Positions 11,024 to 20,467 are shown, counted from the stretch's first letter. The stretch: DNA of 49,269 nucleotides from Acidobacteriota bacterium (GCA_017994815.1 JAGOJY010000032.1:1-49269); one strand, 5' to 3'. The notes: generated from the letters alone by a model not told the origin. Numbers and translations are program-made.

Positions 11024-11595
11024 ACGCCGCGCGCACGGGCGCCGTGCTCGCGCTGGGGCTGCTCGCCGCGGCCTGCCGCTCGAACATGTACGACGGCGCG
11101 CGCTCGAAGACGTTCGAGAAGTCGGACTTTTTCTCCGACGGGCAGCTCGCGCGGCCGCTGCCCGAGGGCACCGTGGCGCGCGGCCAGCTCGCCGAGGACG
11201 CCGTCGCCACCGGGCGCGAGGGCGGTCGCCTCCTGGCCGAGGGGCCGCTGCCGGTCACGCCCGGGTTGCTGCGCCGCGGGCAGGAGCGCTTCGAGATCTA
11301 CTGCTCGCCGTGCCACGGCCGGCTGGGCGACGGCGACGGCATGATCGTGCGCCGCGGGTTCCAGCGCCCGCCCTCGTACCACGCGGATCGCCTGCGCGCG
11401 GCGCCCGACGGTTACTTGTTCGACGTCATCACCGAGGGGTACGGCGCGATGCCCAGCTACGCCGCGCGCGTTGCGCCGGAGGACCGCTGGGCGATCATCG
11501 CCTACGTCCGCGCGCTGCAGGTCAGCCAGGCGGTACCGCTCGGGCTGCTGCGGCCGCCCGAGCGCGCGCGCGTCGCGTCCGGGGCCGCCCGTTGA
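11020..11595 (+). CDS. actE: Alternative Complex III monoheme cytochrome c lipoprotein ActE
   Basis: This 191-residue protein starts with a signal ending in LLAAACRS, a lipobox, so it is probably a lipid-anchored periplasmic cytochrome. One heme site, CSPCHG, lies near residue 94, followed by GDGDGMIVRRGF and a candidate axial Met in YGAMPSYA near 146. ActE is the monoheme subunit of Alternative Complex III and a probable exit point for electrons to the oxidase. The GTG start at 11020 overlaps actD by 4 bases. Its own stop overlaps a TTG start of actF. Confidence 0.9.
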   Translation: MNAARTGAVLALGLLAAACRSNMYDGARSKTFEKSDFFSDGQLARPLPEGTVARGQLAEDAVATGREGGRLLAEGPLPVTPGLLRRGQERFEIYCSPCHGRLGDGDGMIVRRGFQRPPSYHADRLRAAPDGYLFDVITEGYGAMPSYAARVAPEDRWAIIAYVRALQVSQAVPLGLLRPPERARVASGAAR

Positions 11596-12758
11596 GCCGC
11601 GGGCACGCGACGCTCGGCTGCGCGCTGGCCGGCGCCGCCGGCCTGGCGGCGACCGCCGGCGGCGCGTTCTTCGACGCGCCGCAGGCCCTGCGCTCGCTCC
11701 TGCTCGCGGAGCTGTTCTGGCTCGGCGTCCCGGTCGGGGCGCTCGGCCTGTTGATGCTGCACCACCTCACCGGCGGGGCGTGGGGCTTCCTGCTCCGGCG
11801 GATCCTCGAGGCGGCGCTCGCCGCGCTGTTCCCGCTCGCGCTGCTGTTCGTGCCGGTCCTCCTCGGCGCGCCGTCGTTGTTCCCGTGGGTCAACGCGCCG
11901 CCGGGAGACCCGCGGCTGATGCAGAAGGCGCTCTACCTCAACCTGCCGGCGTTCGTGGCGCGCTCGGTGTTGTACTTCGCCTGCTGGGGCGCGCTGTCGG
12001 TGCTGCTGCGGCGCTGGTCGCGGCGGCTCGACCGCACCGGCGCGGCGCTCGCCAGCGCGCGCTCGCGCACGCTGAGCGGGCCGGGCCTCGTTGTCCTCGT
12101 GGTCACGTCGAGCTTCGCCGCGACCGACTGGGCGATGGCGCTCGAGCCGCGCTGGTACTCGACCGTCTACGGGATGATCTTCATTTCCGGGCAGGCGCTC
12201 ACGGCGCTGACGTTCGCGATCGTGGCGCTGGTCCTCTCCCCGCGCGAGGGGACCCTCGCGCCGCTGGCCACGCCGCGGCGGCTGCAACAGCTCGGCAATC
12301 TCACGTTGACGCTGGTGATGCTGTGGGCCTACCTGCAGTTCTCGCAGTTCCTGATCACGTGGGCCGGCAACCTGCCGCTGGAGATCGCCTGGTACCTGCG
12401 GCGGGCGCGCGGGAGCTGGGGCGGCGTCGCGATCGCGCTGGCGCTGTTCCACTTCGGGCTGCCGTTCGTGCTGCTGCTCTCGCGCGAGGCCAAGCGCCGC
12501 CCGCGCGCGCTGGCGGCCCTGTGCGGGTTCGTGCTGGCGCTGCGCTGGCTGGCGATGGTCTGGATGATCGTGCCGGCGTTCCACCCCGCCGGGTTCACGC
12601 TGCACTGGCTCGACCTGGCGGCGACGGCCGGGTGCGGCGGCGCGGCGCTGTCGGCGTTCCTGTGGGCGCTCGGCCGCGCCCCGCTCGTGCCGTGGCGCGA
12701 CCCGCGGTTGCCGGAGTTCCTCGGCCCGCAGCCGGTCCCGGCGCTGGACGAAAGGTGA
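11592..12758 (+). CDS. actF: Alternative Complex III quinol-side membrane subunit ActF
   Basis: The 388-residue protein has about ten hydrophobic segments and ActF-type motifs such as LMLHHLTGGAWGFLLRRILE near residue 54, LFPWVNAP and SSFAATDWAMALEPRWYSTV near 174. ActF is the second NrfD-like membrane subunit of Alternative Complex III, paralogous in fold to ActC but usually not binding quinone. No ATG or GTG lies near the conserved beginning; a TTG at 11592 overlaps the actE stop as TTGA, which matches the overlap pattern of the rest of the operon, so I chose it. The stop overlaps the next gene by 4 bases. Confidence 0.88.
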   Translation: MSRGHATLGCALAGAAGLAATAGGAFFDAPQALRSLLLAELFWLGVPVGALGLLMLHHLTGGAWGFLLRRILEAALAALFPLALLFVPVLLGAPSLFPWVNAPPGDPRLMQKALYLNLPAFVARSVLYFACWGALSVLLRRWSRRLDRTGAALASARSRTLSGPGLVVLVVTSSFAATDWAMALEPRWYSTVYGMIFISGQALTALTFAIVALVLSPREGTLAPLATPRRLQQLGNLTLTLVMLWAYLQFSQFLITWAGNLPLEIAWYLRRARGSWGGVAIALALFHFGLPFVLLLSREAKRRPRALAALCGFVLALRWLAMVWMIVPAFHPAGFTLHWLDLAATAGCGGAALSAFLWALGRAPLVPWRDPRLPEFLGPQPVPALDER

Positions 12759-13165
12759 GCACCCGTCCCGCGGATCGCGCGCCGCGGCGCGGCCACGAGC
12801 CGGCCGGCAACCGCACGCTCGGGCCGATCGCCGGCGCGGTGCTGCTGGGACTGGCGATCCTCGGCGCGATGGGCGCCTCGGCGCTCACCCTGACTTACAT
12901 GCAGCGCCGCGTCGCCGGGACTTCGCGAATCGACGCGCTCACCGCGATCGAGCCGCTGTCCCCCGGGCCGGTGCTGCAGGTCGACCCGCCGGCCGAGCTG
13001 GCCGAGCTGCGCGCGGCGGCCGACGCGCGGCTGCACTCGTACGGCTGGGCCGACCGCGAGCGCGGGCTGGCCCACGTGCCGATCGAGCGCGCGATGGAGC
13101 TGGTCGCCGCCGGCGTGCGGCCCGCGCCGGCCGGCGCCGGCGAGGCGGGCGGGGAGCCGCGGTGA
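12755..13165 (+). CDS. Small membrane-anchored protein between ACIII and oxidase genes
   Basis: This 136-residue protein of unknown function has a basic N-terminus, one transmembrane helix (about residues 25-48) and a periplasmic tail with PGPVLQVDPPAELAEL, LHSYGWADRERGLAHVPI and ERAMELVA. I believe similar small proteins occur next to cytochrome oxidase subunit II genes in other ACIII-oxidase clusters, but no biochemical role is known to me. The GTG start overlaps actF by 4 bases and the stop overlaps coxB by 4 bases, so it is made in step with both complexes. A role in joining or assembling them is an inference from position. Confidence 0.75.
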   Translation: MSTRPADRAPRRGHEPAGNRTLGPIAGAVLLGLAILGAMGASALTLTYMQRRVAGTSRIDALTAIEPLSPGPVLQVDPPAELAELRAAADARLHSYGWADRERGLAHVPIERAMELVAAGVRPAPAGAGEAGGEPR

Positions 13166-14169
13166 GCGGCGCCTTCCAGCTCCTGCCGCAACAGGCCTCG
13201 GACGTCGCGCCGCGCGTCGACCACCTGTTCTTCGCGCTCGTCGCGCTGGCGCTGTTCATCACCGCGCTCGTCGCCGCGCTGATCGTCGTGTTCTCCGTCC
13301 GCTACCGGCGCGGCTCGCCCGCCGACCGCAGCAACCCGCCGCACGGGAACAACGCGCTGGAGATCGCCTGGATCGGCGGTCCGCTCATCGTCGTCATGGG
13401 CCTGTTCTGGTGGGGCGCGCGGACCTACGTCGAGCTGTACGCCGACCGGCCGGCCCCGCTGGAGATCCACGTCGTCGGCAAGCAGTGGATGTGGAAGTTC
13501 CAGCACCCCGAGGGGCACCGCGAGATCGACGAACTGCACCTGCCGCTCGGGACCGAGGTGCGCCTCGTGCTGACCTCGCAGGACGTGATCCACAGCCTGT
13601 TCGTCCCGGCGTTCCGCGTCAAGCGCGACGCCGTGCCCGGCCGCTACACCAGCGTCGCGTTCACGCCGACCCGGCCGGGCCGGTTCCCGCTGTTCTGCGC
13701 CGAGTACTGCGGGACCGAGCACTCGCTGATGCGCGGGGCGGTCGTCGTGCTCGAGCCCGCGCGCTACGAGCAGTGGCTCGCCGGGACGCCGCCCGACACG
13801 ACGCCCGCGGCGAGCGGCGAGGACCTGTTCCTCGGCCGCCGCTGCGCCTTCTGCCACCGCGACGACGGCAGCGGGGTCGGGCCGAGCCTCGTCGGCGTCG
13901 CCGGCAGCCGCGTTCGCCTGACGAGCGGGCTGTCCGTGACCGCGGACGAGAACTACCTGCGCGACTCGATCCTCGTCCCCAACAGCCAGGTCGTGGACGG
14001 CTACCCGAACGTGATGCCGACGTTCCAGGGGCAGCTCAGCGAGCAGGAGCTGTACCAGCTGATCGCGTACATCCAATCGCTCCAGCCCGGGCGTCGCCCG
14101 CCGCCCCGGCACCCGGGAGAACCCCGTGAGCCAGTCCCAGGCCGCGCCGCTGCCGAGCTACCTCGCTGA
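13162..14169 (+). CDS. coxB: caa3-type cytochrome c oxidase subunit II (CuA and fused cytochrome c)
   Basis: The 335-residue protein has two N-terminal transmembrane hairpin helices (about residues 20-45 and 65-90), then a cupredoxin domain. CuA ligands are visible: His in [14 protein letters not shown] near 141, then [12 protein letters not shown] near 178 giving two Cys, His and Met. A class I cytochrome c domain follows with CAFCH near 228 and a candidate axial Met in [10 protein letters not shown] near 283. Fusion of cytochrome c to subunit II defines a caa3 oxidase, which lets ACIII donate without a separate soluble carrier. The GTG start overlaps the previous gene by 4 bases, and the C-terminal 44 bases overlap coxA. 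Confidence 0.93.
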   Translation: MSGAFQLLPQQASDVAPRVDHLFFALVALALFITALVAALIVVFSVRYRRGSPADRSNPPHGNNALEIAWIGGPLIVVMGLFWWGARTYVELYADRPAPLEIHVVGKQWMWKFQHPEGHREIDELHLPLGTEVRLVLTSQDVIHSLFVPAFRVKRDAVPGRYTSVAFTPTRPGRFPLFCAEYCGTEHSLMRGAVVVLEPARYEQWLAGTPPDTTPAASGEDLFLGRRCAFCHRDDGSGVGPSLVGVAGSRVRLTSGLSVTADENYLRDSILVPNSQVVDGYPNVMPTFQGQLSEQELYQLIAYIQSLQPGRRPPPRHPGEPREPVPGRAAAELPR

Positions 14170-15742
14170 GGGGCACGGGCTGCGCTCGTGGCTCTTGACG
14201 ACCGACCACAAGCGCATCGCGCTGTTGTACCTGGTCTCGATCACGCTCTTCTTCTTCGTCGGCGGGGCCGCCGCGACGCTGATGCGGCTGGAGCTGCTGA
14301 CACCGAAAGGCGATCTCGTCGGCCACGACACGTACGACAAGCTTTTCACGCTGCACGGCGCGGTGATGGTGTGGTTCTTCCTGATCCCGTCGATCCCCTC
14401 GGTGATCGGCAACTTCGTCGTGCCGCTGATGATCGGCGCGCGGGACCTGGCTTTTCCCCGGCTGAACCTGTTGAGTTGGTACATCTACGTCTTCGGCGGA
14501 CTGTTCACGCTGGGCGCGCTGTTCGCCGGCGGCGTCGACACCGGCTGGACGTTCTACACCCCATTCAGCACGATGTTCGCCAACTCGAACGTGATCCTCA
14601 CGGTCGTCGGGGTGTTCATCACCGGGTTCTCGTCGATCCTGACCGGGCTGAACTTCATCGTCACGATCCACACGCTACGCGCGCCCGGGCTGACCTGGTC
14701 GCGGCTGCCGCTGTTCCTGTGGTCGCTCTACGCGACGAGCCTGATCCTCGTGCTGGCGACGCCGGTCCTGGCGCTGACGCTGGTCCTGATCGCCGCCGAG
14801 CGACTGTTCGGCGTCGGCATCTTCGACCCGGCGCTCGGCGGCGACCCGATCCTGTTCCAGCACCTGTTCTGGTTCTACTCGCACCCCGCGGTCTACATCA
14901 TGATCCTGCCGGGGATGGGCGTGACCAGCGAGACGATCGCCGCCTTCGCCCGCAAGCGCGTGTTCGGCTACACCTTCGTTGCCGTCGCCTCGCTCGCGAT
15001 CGCGGTCATCGGCTTCCTGGTCTGGGGCCACCACATGTTCGTCGCCGGGCAGTCGCTGTACTCGGGGCTGGTGTTCTCGCTGTTGAGCTACCTCGTGGCG
15101 ATCCCCTCGGCGGTCAAGGTCTTCAACTGGACCGCGACGCTGTACAAGGGCTCGATCAGCTTCGAAACGCCGATGCTGTACTCGCTCGGCTTCATCGGCC
15201 TGTTCACGATCGGCGGGCTGACCGGCCTGTTCGTCGCCGCGCTCGGGGTGGACGTGCACGTCCACGACACCTACTTCGTGGTGGCGCACTTCCACTACAT
15301 CATGGTCGGCGGCATGGTCTCGGCCTACCTCGGCGGGATCCACTTCTGGTGGCCCAAGATGACCGGCCGGCTCTACCCGGAGTGGATCGGCCGCATCGCC
15401 GCGGCCGCGCTGTTCTTCGGCTTCAACCTGACGTTCTTCCCGCAGTTCGTGCTGGGCTACCTCGGGATGCCGCGCCGCGTCCACGACTACCTGCCCGAGT
15501 TCCAGGTCCTCAACGTGCTGTCCTCGGCCGGCGCCTCGATCCTGGCGCTCGGCTACCTGTTGCCGATGGTGTACCTCCTGTGGTCGCTGCGCTTCGGCGC
15601 GCGGGCCCCGGACAGCCCGTGGGAGGCGACCGGGCTGGAGTGGCAGACGCCCTCGCCGCCGCCCGTGCACAACTTCCCCGAGACGCCGCTGGTCACGCGC
15701 GAGGCGTACGAGCGCGCCGGCGCGGAGCCGGCCCATGCCTGA
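14126..15742 (+). CDS. coxA: Cytochrome c oxidase subunit I (A2-like heme-copper oxygen reductase)
   Basis: The 538-residue core subunit has about twelve transmembrane helices. Heme and copper ligands are visible: His in [11 protein letters not shown] near residue 74, HPAVY near 253, GHHMF near 301, and [11 protein letters not shown] near 387. The proton-channel motif reads YSHPAVY rather than the GHPEVY of mitochondrial-type enzymes, so the helix VI glutamate is replaced by the YS pair, which is the A2 subtype. The enzyme reduces O2 to water and pumps protons. The GTG at 14126 follows GGGAGA and directly precedes the conserved N-terminus, although it lies 44 bases inside coxB. The 3' end overlaps ctaE by 8 bases. 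Confidence 0.95.
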   Translation: MSQSQAAPLPSYLAEGHGLRSWLLTTDHKRIALLYLVSITLFFFVGGAAATLMRLELLTPKGDLVGHDTYDKLFTLHGAVMVWFFLIPSIPSVIGNFVVPLMIGARDLAFPRLNLLSWYIYVFGGLFTLGALFAGGVDTGWTFYTPFSTMFANSNVILTVVGVFITGFSSILTGLNFIVTIHTLRAPGLTWSRLPLFLWSLYATSLILVLATPVLALTLVLIAAERLFGVGIFDPALGGDPILFQHLFWFYSHPAVYIMILPGMGVTSETIAAFARKRVFGYTFVAVASLAIAVIGFLVWGHHMFVAGQSLYSGLVFSLLSYLVAIPSAVKVFNWTATLYKGSISFETPMLYSLGFIGLFTIGGLTGLFVAALGVDVHVHDTYFVVAHFHYIMVGGMVSAYLGGIHFWWPKMTGRLYPEWIGRIAAAALFFGFNLTFFPQFVLGYLGMPRRVHDYLPEFQVLNVLSSAGASILALGYLLPMVYLLWSLRFGARAPDSPWEATGLEWQTPSPPPVHNFPETPLVTREAYERAGAEPAHA

Positions 15743-16379
15743 GAACGCCCCGGCGCTCGCCGCGCAGTTCGACGACACCGCGCAGCAGCACGAGGCCGGC
15801 GTGCTCGGGATGTGGGTCTTCCTCGTGACCGAGATCCTGTTCTTCGGCGGGCTTTTGACCGGCTACGCGGCGCTGCGGCTCGCGCACGCCGACGCGTTCC
15901 GCGAGGCCAGCCGCCACACCGACGTCGTCCTCGGGACCGTCAACACGGCGGTGCTCCTGGCCAGCTCGCTGACGATGGCGCTGGCCGTGCGCGCGGCCGG
16001 GCTGCGGCGCCGCGCGCCGGTGCTGGCGCTGCTCGCGGCGACGGCCGTCCTCGGGACGCTCTTTCTCGGGATCAAGGGGCTGGAGTGGACGCAGGAGGCC
16101 GGCGAGCACCTGTTTCCCGGTGCGCGCTTCGCCTTCCCCGGCCCGCAGCGCGGCCCGGCCGAGCTGTTCTTCTACCTGTATTTCGTCATGACCGGGATCC
16201 ACGCCGTGCACCTCTTGATCGGCGTGGGCGTCGTCGGGTTCTACGGGGCGCTGCTCGCGCGGCGGCCCGCGGCGCCGGAGCCACCGACCCGGCTGGAGAA
16301 CATCGGCCTGTACTGGCACTTCGTCGACGTGGTCTGGATCTTCCTGTTCCCGCTGCTGTACCTGCCGGGGAGATTCTGA
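15735..16379 (+). CDS. ctaE: Cytochrome c oxidase subunit III
   Basis: The 214-residue protein has five or six transmembrane helices and family motifs: [20 protein letters not shown] near residue 16, KGLEWTQEA near 113, [18 protein letters not shown] near 147 and [18 protein letters not shown] near 194. The last motif is diagnostic of heme-copper oxidase subunit III. It stabilises the core subunit. The ATG at 15735 overlaps the coxA end by 8 bases, and the next gene begins one base after the stop codon. Confidence 0.95.
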   Translation: MPENAPALAAQFDDTAQQHEAGVLGMWVFLVTEILFFGGLLTGYAALRLAHADAFREASRHTDVVLGTVNTAVLLASSLTMALAVRAAGLRRRAPVLALLAATAVLGTLFLGIKGLEWTQEAGEHLFPGARFAFPGPQRGPAELFFYLYFVMTGIHAVHLLIGVGVVGFYGALLARRPAAPEPPTRLENIGLYWHFVDVVWIFLFPLLYLPGRF

Positions 16380-16380
16380 A

Positions 16381-16950
16381 ATGCACGCCGCACCGCTGTC
16401 GGTCCGCTTCAACGTGGCCGTGTTCGGCGCGCTGCTGGCGCTGCTCGCGGCGACCGTCGGCCTGGCCTACGTCGATCTCGGACCGTGGAACGCCCCGCTG
16501 GCGCTGCTGATCGCCGCGGTCAAGGCGCTCCTCGTCGCACTGTACTTCATGCACCTCAGGTTCTCGACGCCGTTGACGCGGCTGTTCGCCGGGGCGGGGC
16601 TGTTCTGGCTCGCGATCCTCATGGGGGCCACGCTCAGCGACGTGCTGACGCGCGAGGCCGGGACGGCCCCGCGCGTCCCGGCGCCCGCGCCGATCTGGGC
16701 CCCGCGCCACCCGGCCGCGACGGGTCAGATCATCTCGCGGAAGCGGTCGGCGAGGACCGTCTTGATGATCTCGCCGCGGTCCGGCTCGCCCCGCGCCAGC
16801 GCCAGCGCGAAGTTCTTGGCCTGCTCCCAGCTGATGTTGGGCGGCAGCGGCGGCTCGTGCGGATCGACGACCGCCTCGACCAGCGCCGGCCCCGGCGTCG
16901 CCAGCGCCTCCTCCAGCACCGCGCCGCACTCGCGCGGGTCGTCCACGTAG
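16381..16950 (+). CDS. ctaF: Cytochrome c oxidase subunit IV with unusual read-through C-terminus
   Basis: The first 97 or so residues have three hydrophobic segments and KALLVALYFMHLRFSTPL, the mark of prokaryotic oxidase subunit IV, which is normally about 100-110 residues. Here no stop follows the expected end (VLTRE). The frame continues to a TAG at 16948-16950, giving 189 residues. The last 75 are basic and Ser/Ala-rich, read antisense to the 3' end of the convergent ThDP-enzyme gene, and look non-functional. A 9-bp inverted repeat lies where the normal gene would end. A lost stop codon, or a base error near 16700, could explain this. The family call itself is solid. Confidence 0.82.
   Translation: MHAAPLSVRFNVAVFGALLALLAATVGLAYVDLGPWNAPLALLIAAVKALLVALYFMHLRFSTPLTRLFAGAGLFWLAILMGATLSDVLTREAGTAPRVPAPAPIWAPRHPAATGQIISRKRSARTVLMISPRSGSPRASASAKFLACSQLMLGGSGGSCGSTTASTSAGPGVASASSSTAPHSRGSST
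16657..16682. terminator. Inverted repeat at the end of the respiratory operon
   Basis: A perfect 9-bp inverted repeat (GCCGGGACG with CGTCCCGGC, 8-base loop) lies at the expected end of ctaF and just before the stop of the convergent gene. No U-tract follows, so intrinsic termination is uncertain. It could also act as a 3' mRNA-stabilising stem. Confidence 0.4.
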
Positions 16951-18479
16951 AAGCCGGCCCCGCCGCAGGCGCGGGCGAACGCCGCGAAGTCGATCGGATG
17001 CAGGTCGCAGCCGTACTCCGGGTTGCCGAGGAAGACCATCTGCTCCCAGCGGATCTGCCCCAGCGTGTTGTTCTTGGCGATCACGACCTTGATCGGCAGT
17101 TCGTACTTCACGGCCGTGACGAACTCCGCCATCAGCATCGCGAACCCGCCGTCGCCGACGAACGCGACGCACTGCCGGTCGGGGTAGGCGATCTGTCCGG
17201 CGATGGCGTAGGGCAGCCCGCAGGCCATCGTGGCCAGGTTGCCCGAGACCGTGTGCATCTGGCCCCGGCGCACCGGCACCTGCCGCGCCCACCAGGTGGT
17301 GATCGTCCCCGAATCGCACGCCACCAGCGCGTCCGGGCGCAGGCGCCGGCCCAGCTCCCACGCCACGACCTGCGGCTTCATCGGCTTGTCCTCGCGCGAG
17401 GCGCGCTCCCGCATCAGCTCCGACCAGCGCCGCATCCCGTCCTGCGCCCGCTCGAGGAACGCCCGGTCGGGCTTGGGGCGCAACAGCGGCAAGAGCTGGA
17501 GCAAGGTCAGCCGGCTGTCGCCGACGAGCCCGACCTCGACCGGGAAGCGCAGGCCGATGCGCGCGGGATCGACGTCGACCTGGACGCCGCGCGCGCGGTC
17601 GGGCTTCGGCAGGAACTCCATGTAGGGGAACGACGAGCCGACCATCAACAGCGTGTCGCACTCATCCATCGCCTCGTGCGAGGGTTTCGTGCCGAGCAGG
17701 CCGATCCCACCGGTCGTGTACGGGCTGTCGTCGGGCACCGCAGCCTTGCCGAGGAGCGCCTTGACGATCGGCGCGCCGAGGATCTCCGCCGTCTGCTCCA
17801 GCTCGGCCGACGCGCCGAGCGCGCCGCGGCCGGCGAGGATCACGACCCGCTCGCCCGCGTTGAGCACGTCCGCCGCGCGGTGGATGTCCTCGGCGGCCGG
17901 CAGCCCGCGCTTGCGCGCGAACACGTCCGAGGTGTGGTGCGGGACGTCGTGCATCGAGTAGCGCGCGTCCTTGGCCGGCGCGTCCTGCAGGTCCACCGGG
18001 AAGTGCAGGTGCGAGACGCCGCGGTACGCGAGCGCGTGGCGGCAAGCCAGGTCGGAGACGGTTTCGACGTGCGCCGGGCCCATGATGCGCACGTTGTACA
18101 GGGCGACGTTCTCGAAGAGCCGGTCGAGGTCGACGTCCTGCTGGCCGTAGGTGTTGACCAGGTCGTGAAACGTGCCGCCGGTGATCGCGAGCACCGGCTG
18201 GCCGTCGAGCTTCGCATCGTAGAGGCCGTTCAGGAGGTGGATCCCGCCGGGACCGGAGGTCGCCAGGCAGACACCGAGCCGGCCGGTGAACTTCGCGTAG
18301 CCGCAGGCCATGAACGCCGCGGCTTCCTCGTGGCGCACCTGGACGAAGCGGATCTGGTCCTTCTGGCGCCTGAGCGCCTCCATGATCCCGTTGATGCCGT
18401 CTCCGGGCAGGCCGAAAACGACGTCGACACCCCAGCGGGCGAGGGTGTCGATGAGCACGTCGGCGGATGTGCGTGGCAT
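16725..18479 (-). CDS. Thiamine diphosphate-dependent enzyme, pyruvate oxidase (PoxB)-like
   Basis: The 584-residue protein has the three domains of the acetolactate synthase/pyruvate oxidase family. The N-terminal PYR domain carries VFGLPGDGINGIMEALRR and the activating Glu in RHEEAAAFMA near residue 50. A central Rossmann-like domain follows (ILAGRGALGAS near 216). The C-terminal PP domain binds ThDP-Mg through GDGGFAMLMAEFVTAV near 440 and the downstream NNTLGQIRWEQ. Resemblance is closest to PoxB-type quinone-linked pyruvate oxidases, but other 2-oxoacid decarboxylases share this layout. The ATG at 18479 follows GAGG and starts the conserved sequence. Its 3' end overlaps ctaF tail to tail by 226 bases. 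Confidence 0.87.
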   Translation of the reverse strand: MPRTSADVLIDTLARWGVDVVFGLPGDGINGIMEALRRQKDQIRFVQVRHEEAAAFMACGYAKFTGRLGVCLATSGPGGIHLLNGLYDAKLDGQPVLAITGGTFHDLVNTYGQQDVDLDRLFENVALYNVRIMGPAHVETVSDLACRHALAYRGVSHLHFPVDLQDAPAKDARYSMHDVPHHTSDVFARKRGLPAAEDIHRAADVLNAGERVVILAGRGALGASAELEQTAEILGAPIVKALLGKAAVPDDSPYTTGGIGLLGTKPSHEAMDECDTLLMVGSSFPYMEFLPKPDRARGVQVDVDPARIGLRFPVEVGLVGDSRLTLLQLLPLLRPKPDRAFLERAQDGMRRWSELMRERASREDKPMKPQVVAWELGRRLRPDALVACDSGTITTWWARQVPVRRGQMHTVSGNLATMACGLPYAIAGQIAYPDRQCVAFVGDGGFAMLMAEFVTAVKYELPIKVVIAKNNTLGQIRWEQMVFLGNPEYGCDLHPIDFAAFARACGGAGFYVDDPRECGAVLEEALATPGPALVEAVVDPHEPPLPPNISWEQAKNFALALARGEPDRGEIIKTVLADRFREMI

Positions 18480-18574
18480 GGATGCCTCACGGCGGACGAT
18501 GCGGGGCTGGCGCCGAGCGGTCCAGCGGGACCAACCCAGCGTACTCCCGCGCGCGGCGGAGGCAAGCCGGGCGT

Positions 18575-20467
18575 TCAGCGAACCGGGGCCGGGCAGGGAT
18601 GGGCGTTGGGGCGCATCGCCGCGTCGCCGCGCTGGCCGAGCGGCGACTCCGCCATCGGCACCGCGACGCCCGGGTCCTGGTTGTCCTCGTACATGCGGAT
18701 CGCCGTGACGAGGTAGAACGCGAGTTCGCCCGGCGCCGGGACGAACGCGTCGGGCTGTTCGTCCTGCGCGCCCGGCAGGTTGCAGAAGCGCGCGGCGGCG
18801 GGAACCGCCGCCGGGTCCTGCGTGTACTCGCCGCTGGCGCGGAAGTGCCGCCAGTCGCCGCGGTAGACCTGGACCAGCTCGCGGGCCAAAGAGTCGTGCC
18901 AGCGCACGCCGGCGCGGTCCACCCGGACGTCGATCTTCTCCGGGCGGCGCGCGATCGTGAACGCCGCGCTCGTCGCGCTGGCGGAGGCGACGCCGGTGCT
19001 CACGGTGACGCGGATCCGGCAGTCGCCGCACGTCGTCGCCGGCACGCGCCACTGGTGCCGGCCGTTGTTCGGCAGCCCGGCCGCGATCGTGCTCCACGGC
19101 CCGGCGACCCCGGCCGCGGAGAACTCCAGCGTCGCCGTGGCGGCGAGCGTCCCCGGGACCGCGGCGGCCCAGTCCACGAACGCGACCGAGCCGGCGAGCC
19201 ACCTCCGGTGCGGCCCGGGCTGCACGATCCGCGCGCTCAACGCGGACGGCGTGCTGCTCTCGCGGTAGACGTGCATCTTGTTGACGTACGTCCACGAGCT
19301 GATCCGCCGCTCGTCCAACAGGACCATGTCCGCGCGCCCGTTGTGGTCCACGTCGCCGCCCACGCGAAACGCCTGGCTGTTGCCGGGCTGGTCGGGCGTG
19401 TCGAACTCGGCGGCCAGCGTCCACGCCGTCCCGCCGTTGCCGGCGAACACCCGCACGCGGCGCACCCCGAACGTGACGAGGTCGACCAGGCCGTCGCCGT
19501 CCATGTCGTGGAGCTGCGTGTGCTCGCAGCGCGCGTCGGCCGGCAGCCCGGCCGATGCCGACTCCCACGCCGCGCCGCGCTGCAGCCAGGCCTCGGCGTT
19601 GCCGCTGGCGTTGCAGAACGCGAGGTCGTCGCGGCCGTCGCCGTCGATGTCACCGAGGCTCGCGCCGTCGCGGTACTGGAACTCGGGGACCGGCGGCAGG
19701 TTGGCGTCCGCCGGCGAGAAAAAGCCCTCGCCGTCGCCGAGCCAGACGGTGGCTTCCTGCTTCGACGTGCCGAAGTCGGGCGCGCCGTCGCCGTTCACTT
19801 CGCCGAACTGCAGCTCGTGCCCGGAGTTCCCCTCGAGGTAGCCGAAGCTGCGCTCCCAGCTTCCCGTGCCGCGGTTGAGGTAGACCTGCAGGCCGGAGGT
19901 GGAACCGAAACCCATCGACGCGATGTCGAGATCGCCGTCCGCCTCGACGTCGGCCAGGTCGGTCGTGAACATCCCGTAGTACTCGCCGTGCGCGGCGAGG
20001 CCGTCGTCCCACGGGACCCAAACGGAGCCGGTCCCGTCGCCGAGCGCCGCCTCCAGGATCTGGTCGCCGAGGTCGCCGGAACCGTAGTCGTGGTGGACGC
20101 CGTAGGCGATGTCGAGCGTGCCGTCGCCGTCGAGGTCGCCGACGCCGACCCCGCCGTAGCCGAGGTGCCCGAAATGCCGGTACGTCCACGCGCCGCGACC
20201 GTCCCCGAGCCAGACGAGCACGCCTTCCTGCGTGCTGTTGATCAGCGGGTTGCCGTGATCGCCCAACGAGACCAGGTCGACGTTGCCGTCGCCGTCGATA
20301 TCGGCCATCTCGAACTCGGAGTTGCCGCCCTCGAACGCCGGCGGCTCGAGCCCCTGCGACGACTCGACGTACGACAAAGCCAGCGCGCCTTCGCCGGCGC
20401 CCGCGGGCGGTACGCAGCCGAAGGCGACGATGCACGCGACACCCGCGAACCTGCCGACGAGATTCAT
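18575..20467 (-). CDS. Secreted FG-GAP/VCBS-repeat protein
   Basis: The 630-residue protein begins with a signal sequence (MNLVGRFAGVACIVAFGCVP). The first 400 residues hold at least seven calcium-loop repeats of the DxDxDGxxD type, such as DIDGDGNVDLVSLGDHG, DLDGDGTLDIAYG, DIDGDGRDDLAF and DMDGDGLVDLVTFG, predicting an integrin-like beta-propeller outside the cytoplasm. Residues of about 410-510 resemble an Ig/Fn3-like module (TLEFSAAGVAGPWSTIAAGL), and the end has SPLGQRGDAAMRPNAHPC, a tail I associate with other exported FG-GAP proteins. GGGGAGG precedes the ATG. No catalytic motif is visible; binding or adhesion is a guess. It lies on the same strand as the ThDP enzyme but has no clear link to it. 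Confidence 0.85.
   Translation of the reverse strand: MNLVGRFAGVACIVAFGCVPPAGAGEGALALSYVESSQGLEPPAFEGGNSEFEMADIDGDGNVDLVSLGDHGNPLINSTQEGVLVWLGDGRGAWTYRHFGHLGYGGVGVGDLDGDGTLDIAYGVHHDYGSGDLGDQILEAALGDGTGSVWVPWDDGLAAHGEYYGMFTTDLADVEADGDLDIASMGFGSTSGLQVYLNRGTGSWERSFGYLEGNSGHELQFGEVNGDGAPDFGTSKQEATVWLGDGEGFFSPADANLPPVPEFQYRDGASLGDIDGDGRDDLAFCNASGNAEAWLQRGAAWESASAGLPADARCEHTQLHDMDGDGLVDLVTFGVRRVRVFAGNGGTAWTLAAEFDTPDQPGNSQAFRVGGDVDHNGRADMVLLDERRISSWTYVNKMHVYRESSTPSALSARIVQPGPHRRWLAGSVAFVDWAAAVPGTLAATATLEFSAAGVAGPWSTIAAGLPNNGRHQWRVPATTCGDCRIRVTVSTGVASASATSAAFTIARRPEKIDVRVDRAGVRWHDSLARELVQVYRGDWRHFRASGEYTQDPAAVPAAARFCNLPGAQDEQPDAFVPAPGELAFYLVTAIRMYEDNQDPGVAVPMAESPLGQRGDAAMRPNAHPCPAPVR

Noticed and set aside
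14126..14169. The 44-base coxB/coxA overlap as a possible frameshift error
   Set aside because: Both reading frames keep family-typical sequence up to the overlap and coxA has a ribosome site and conserved N-terminus at the GTG. A long non-conserved coxB tail is the simpler explanation.
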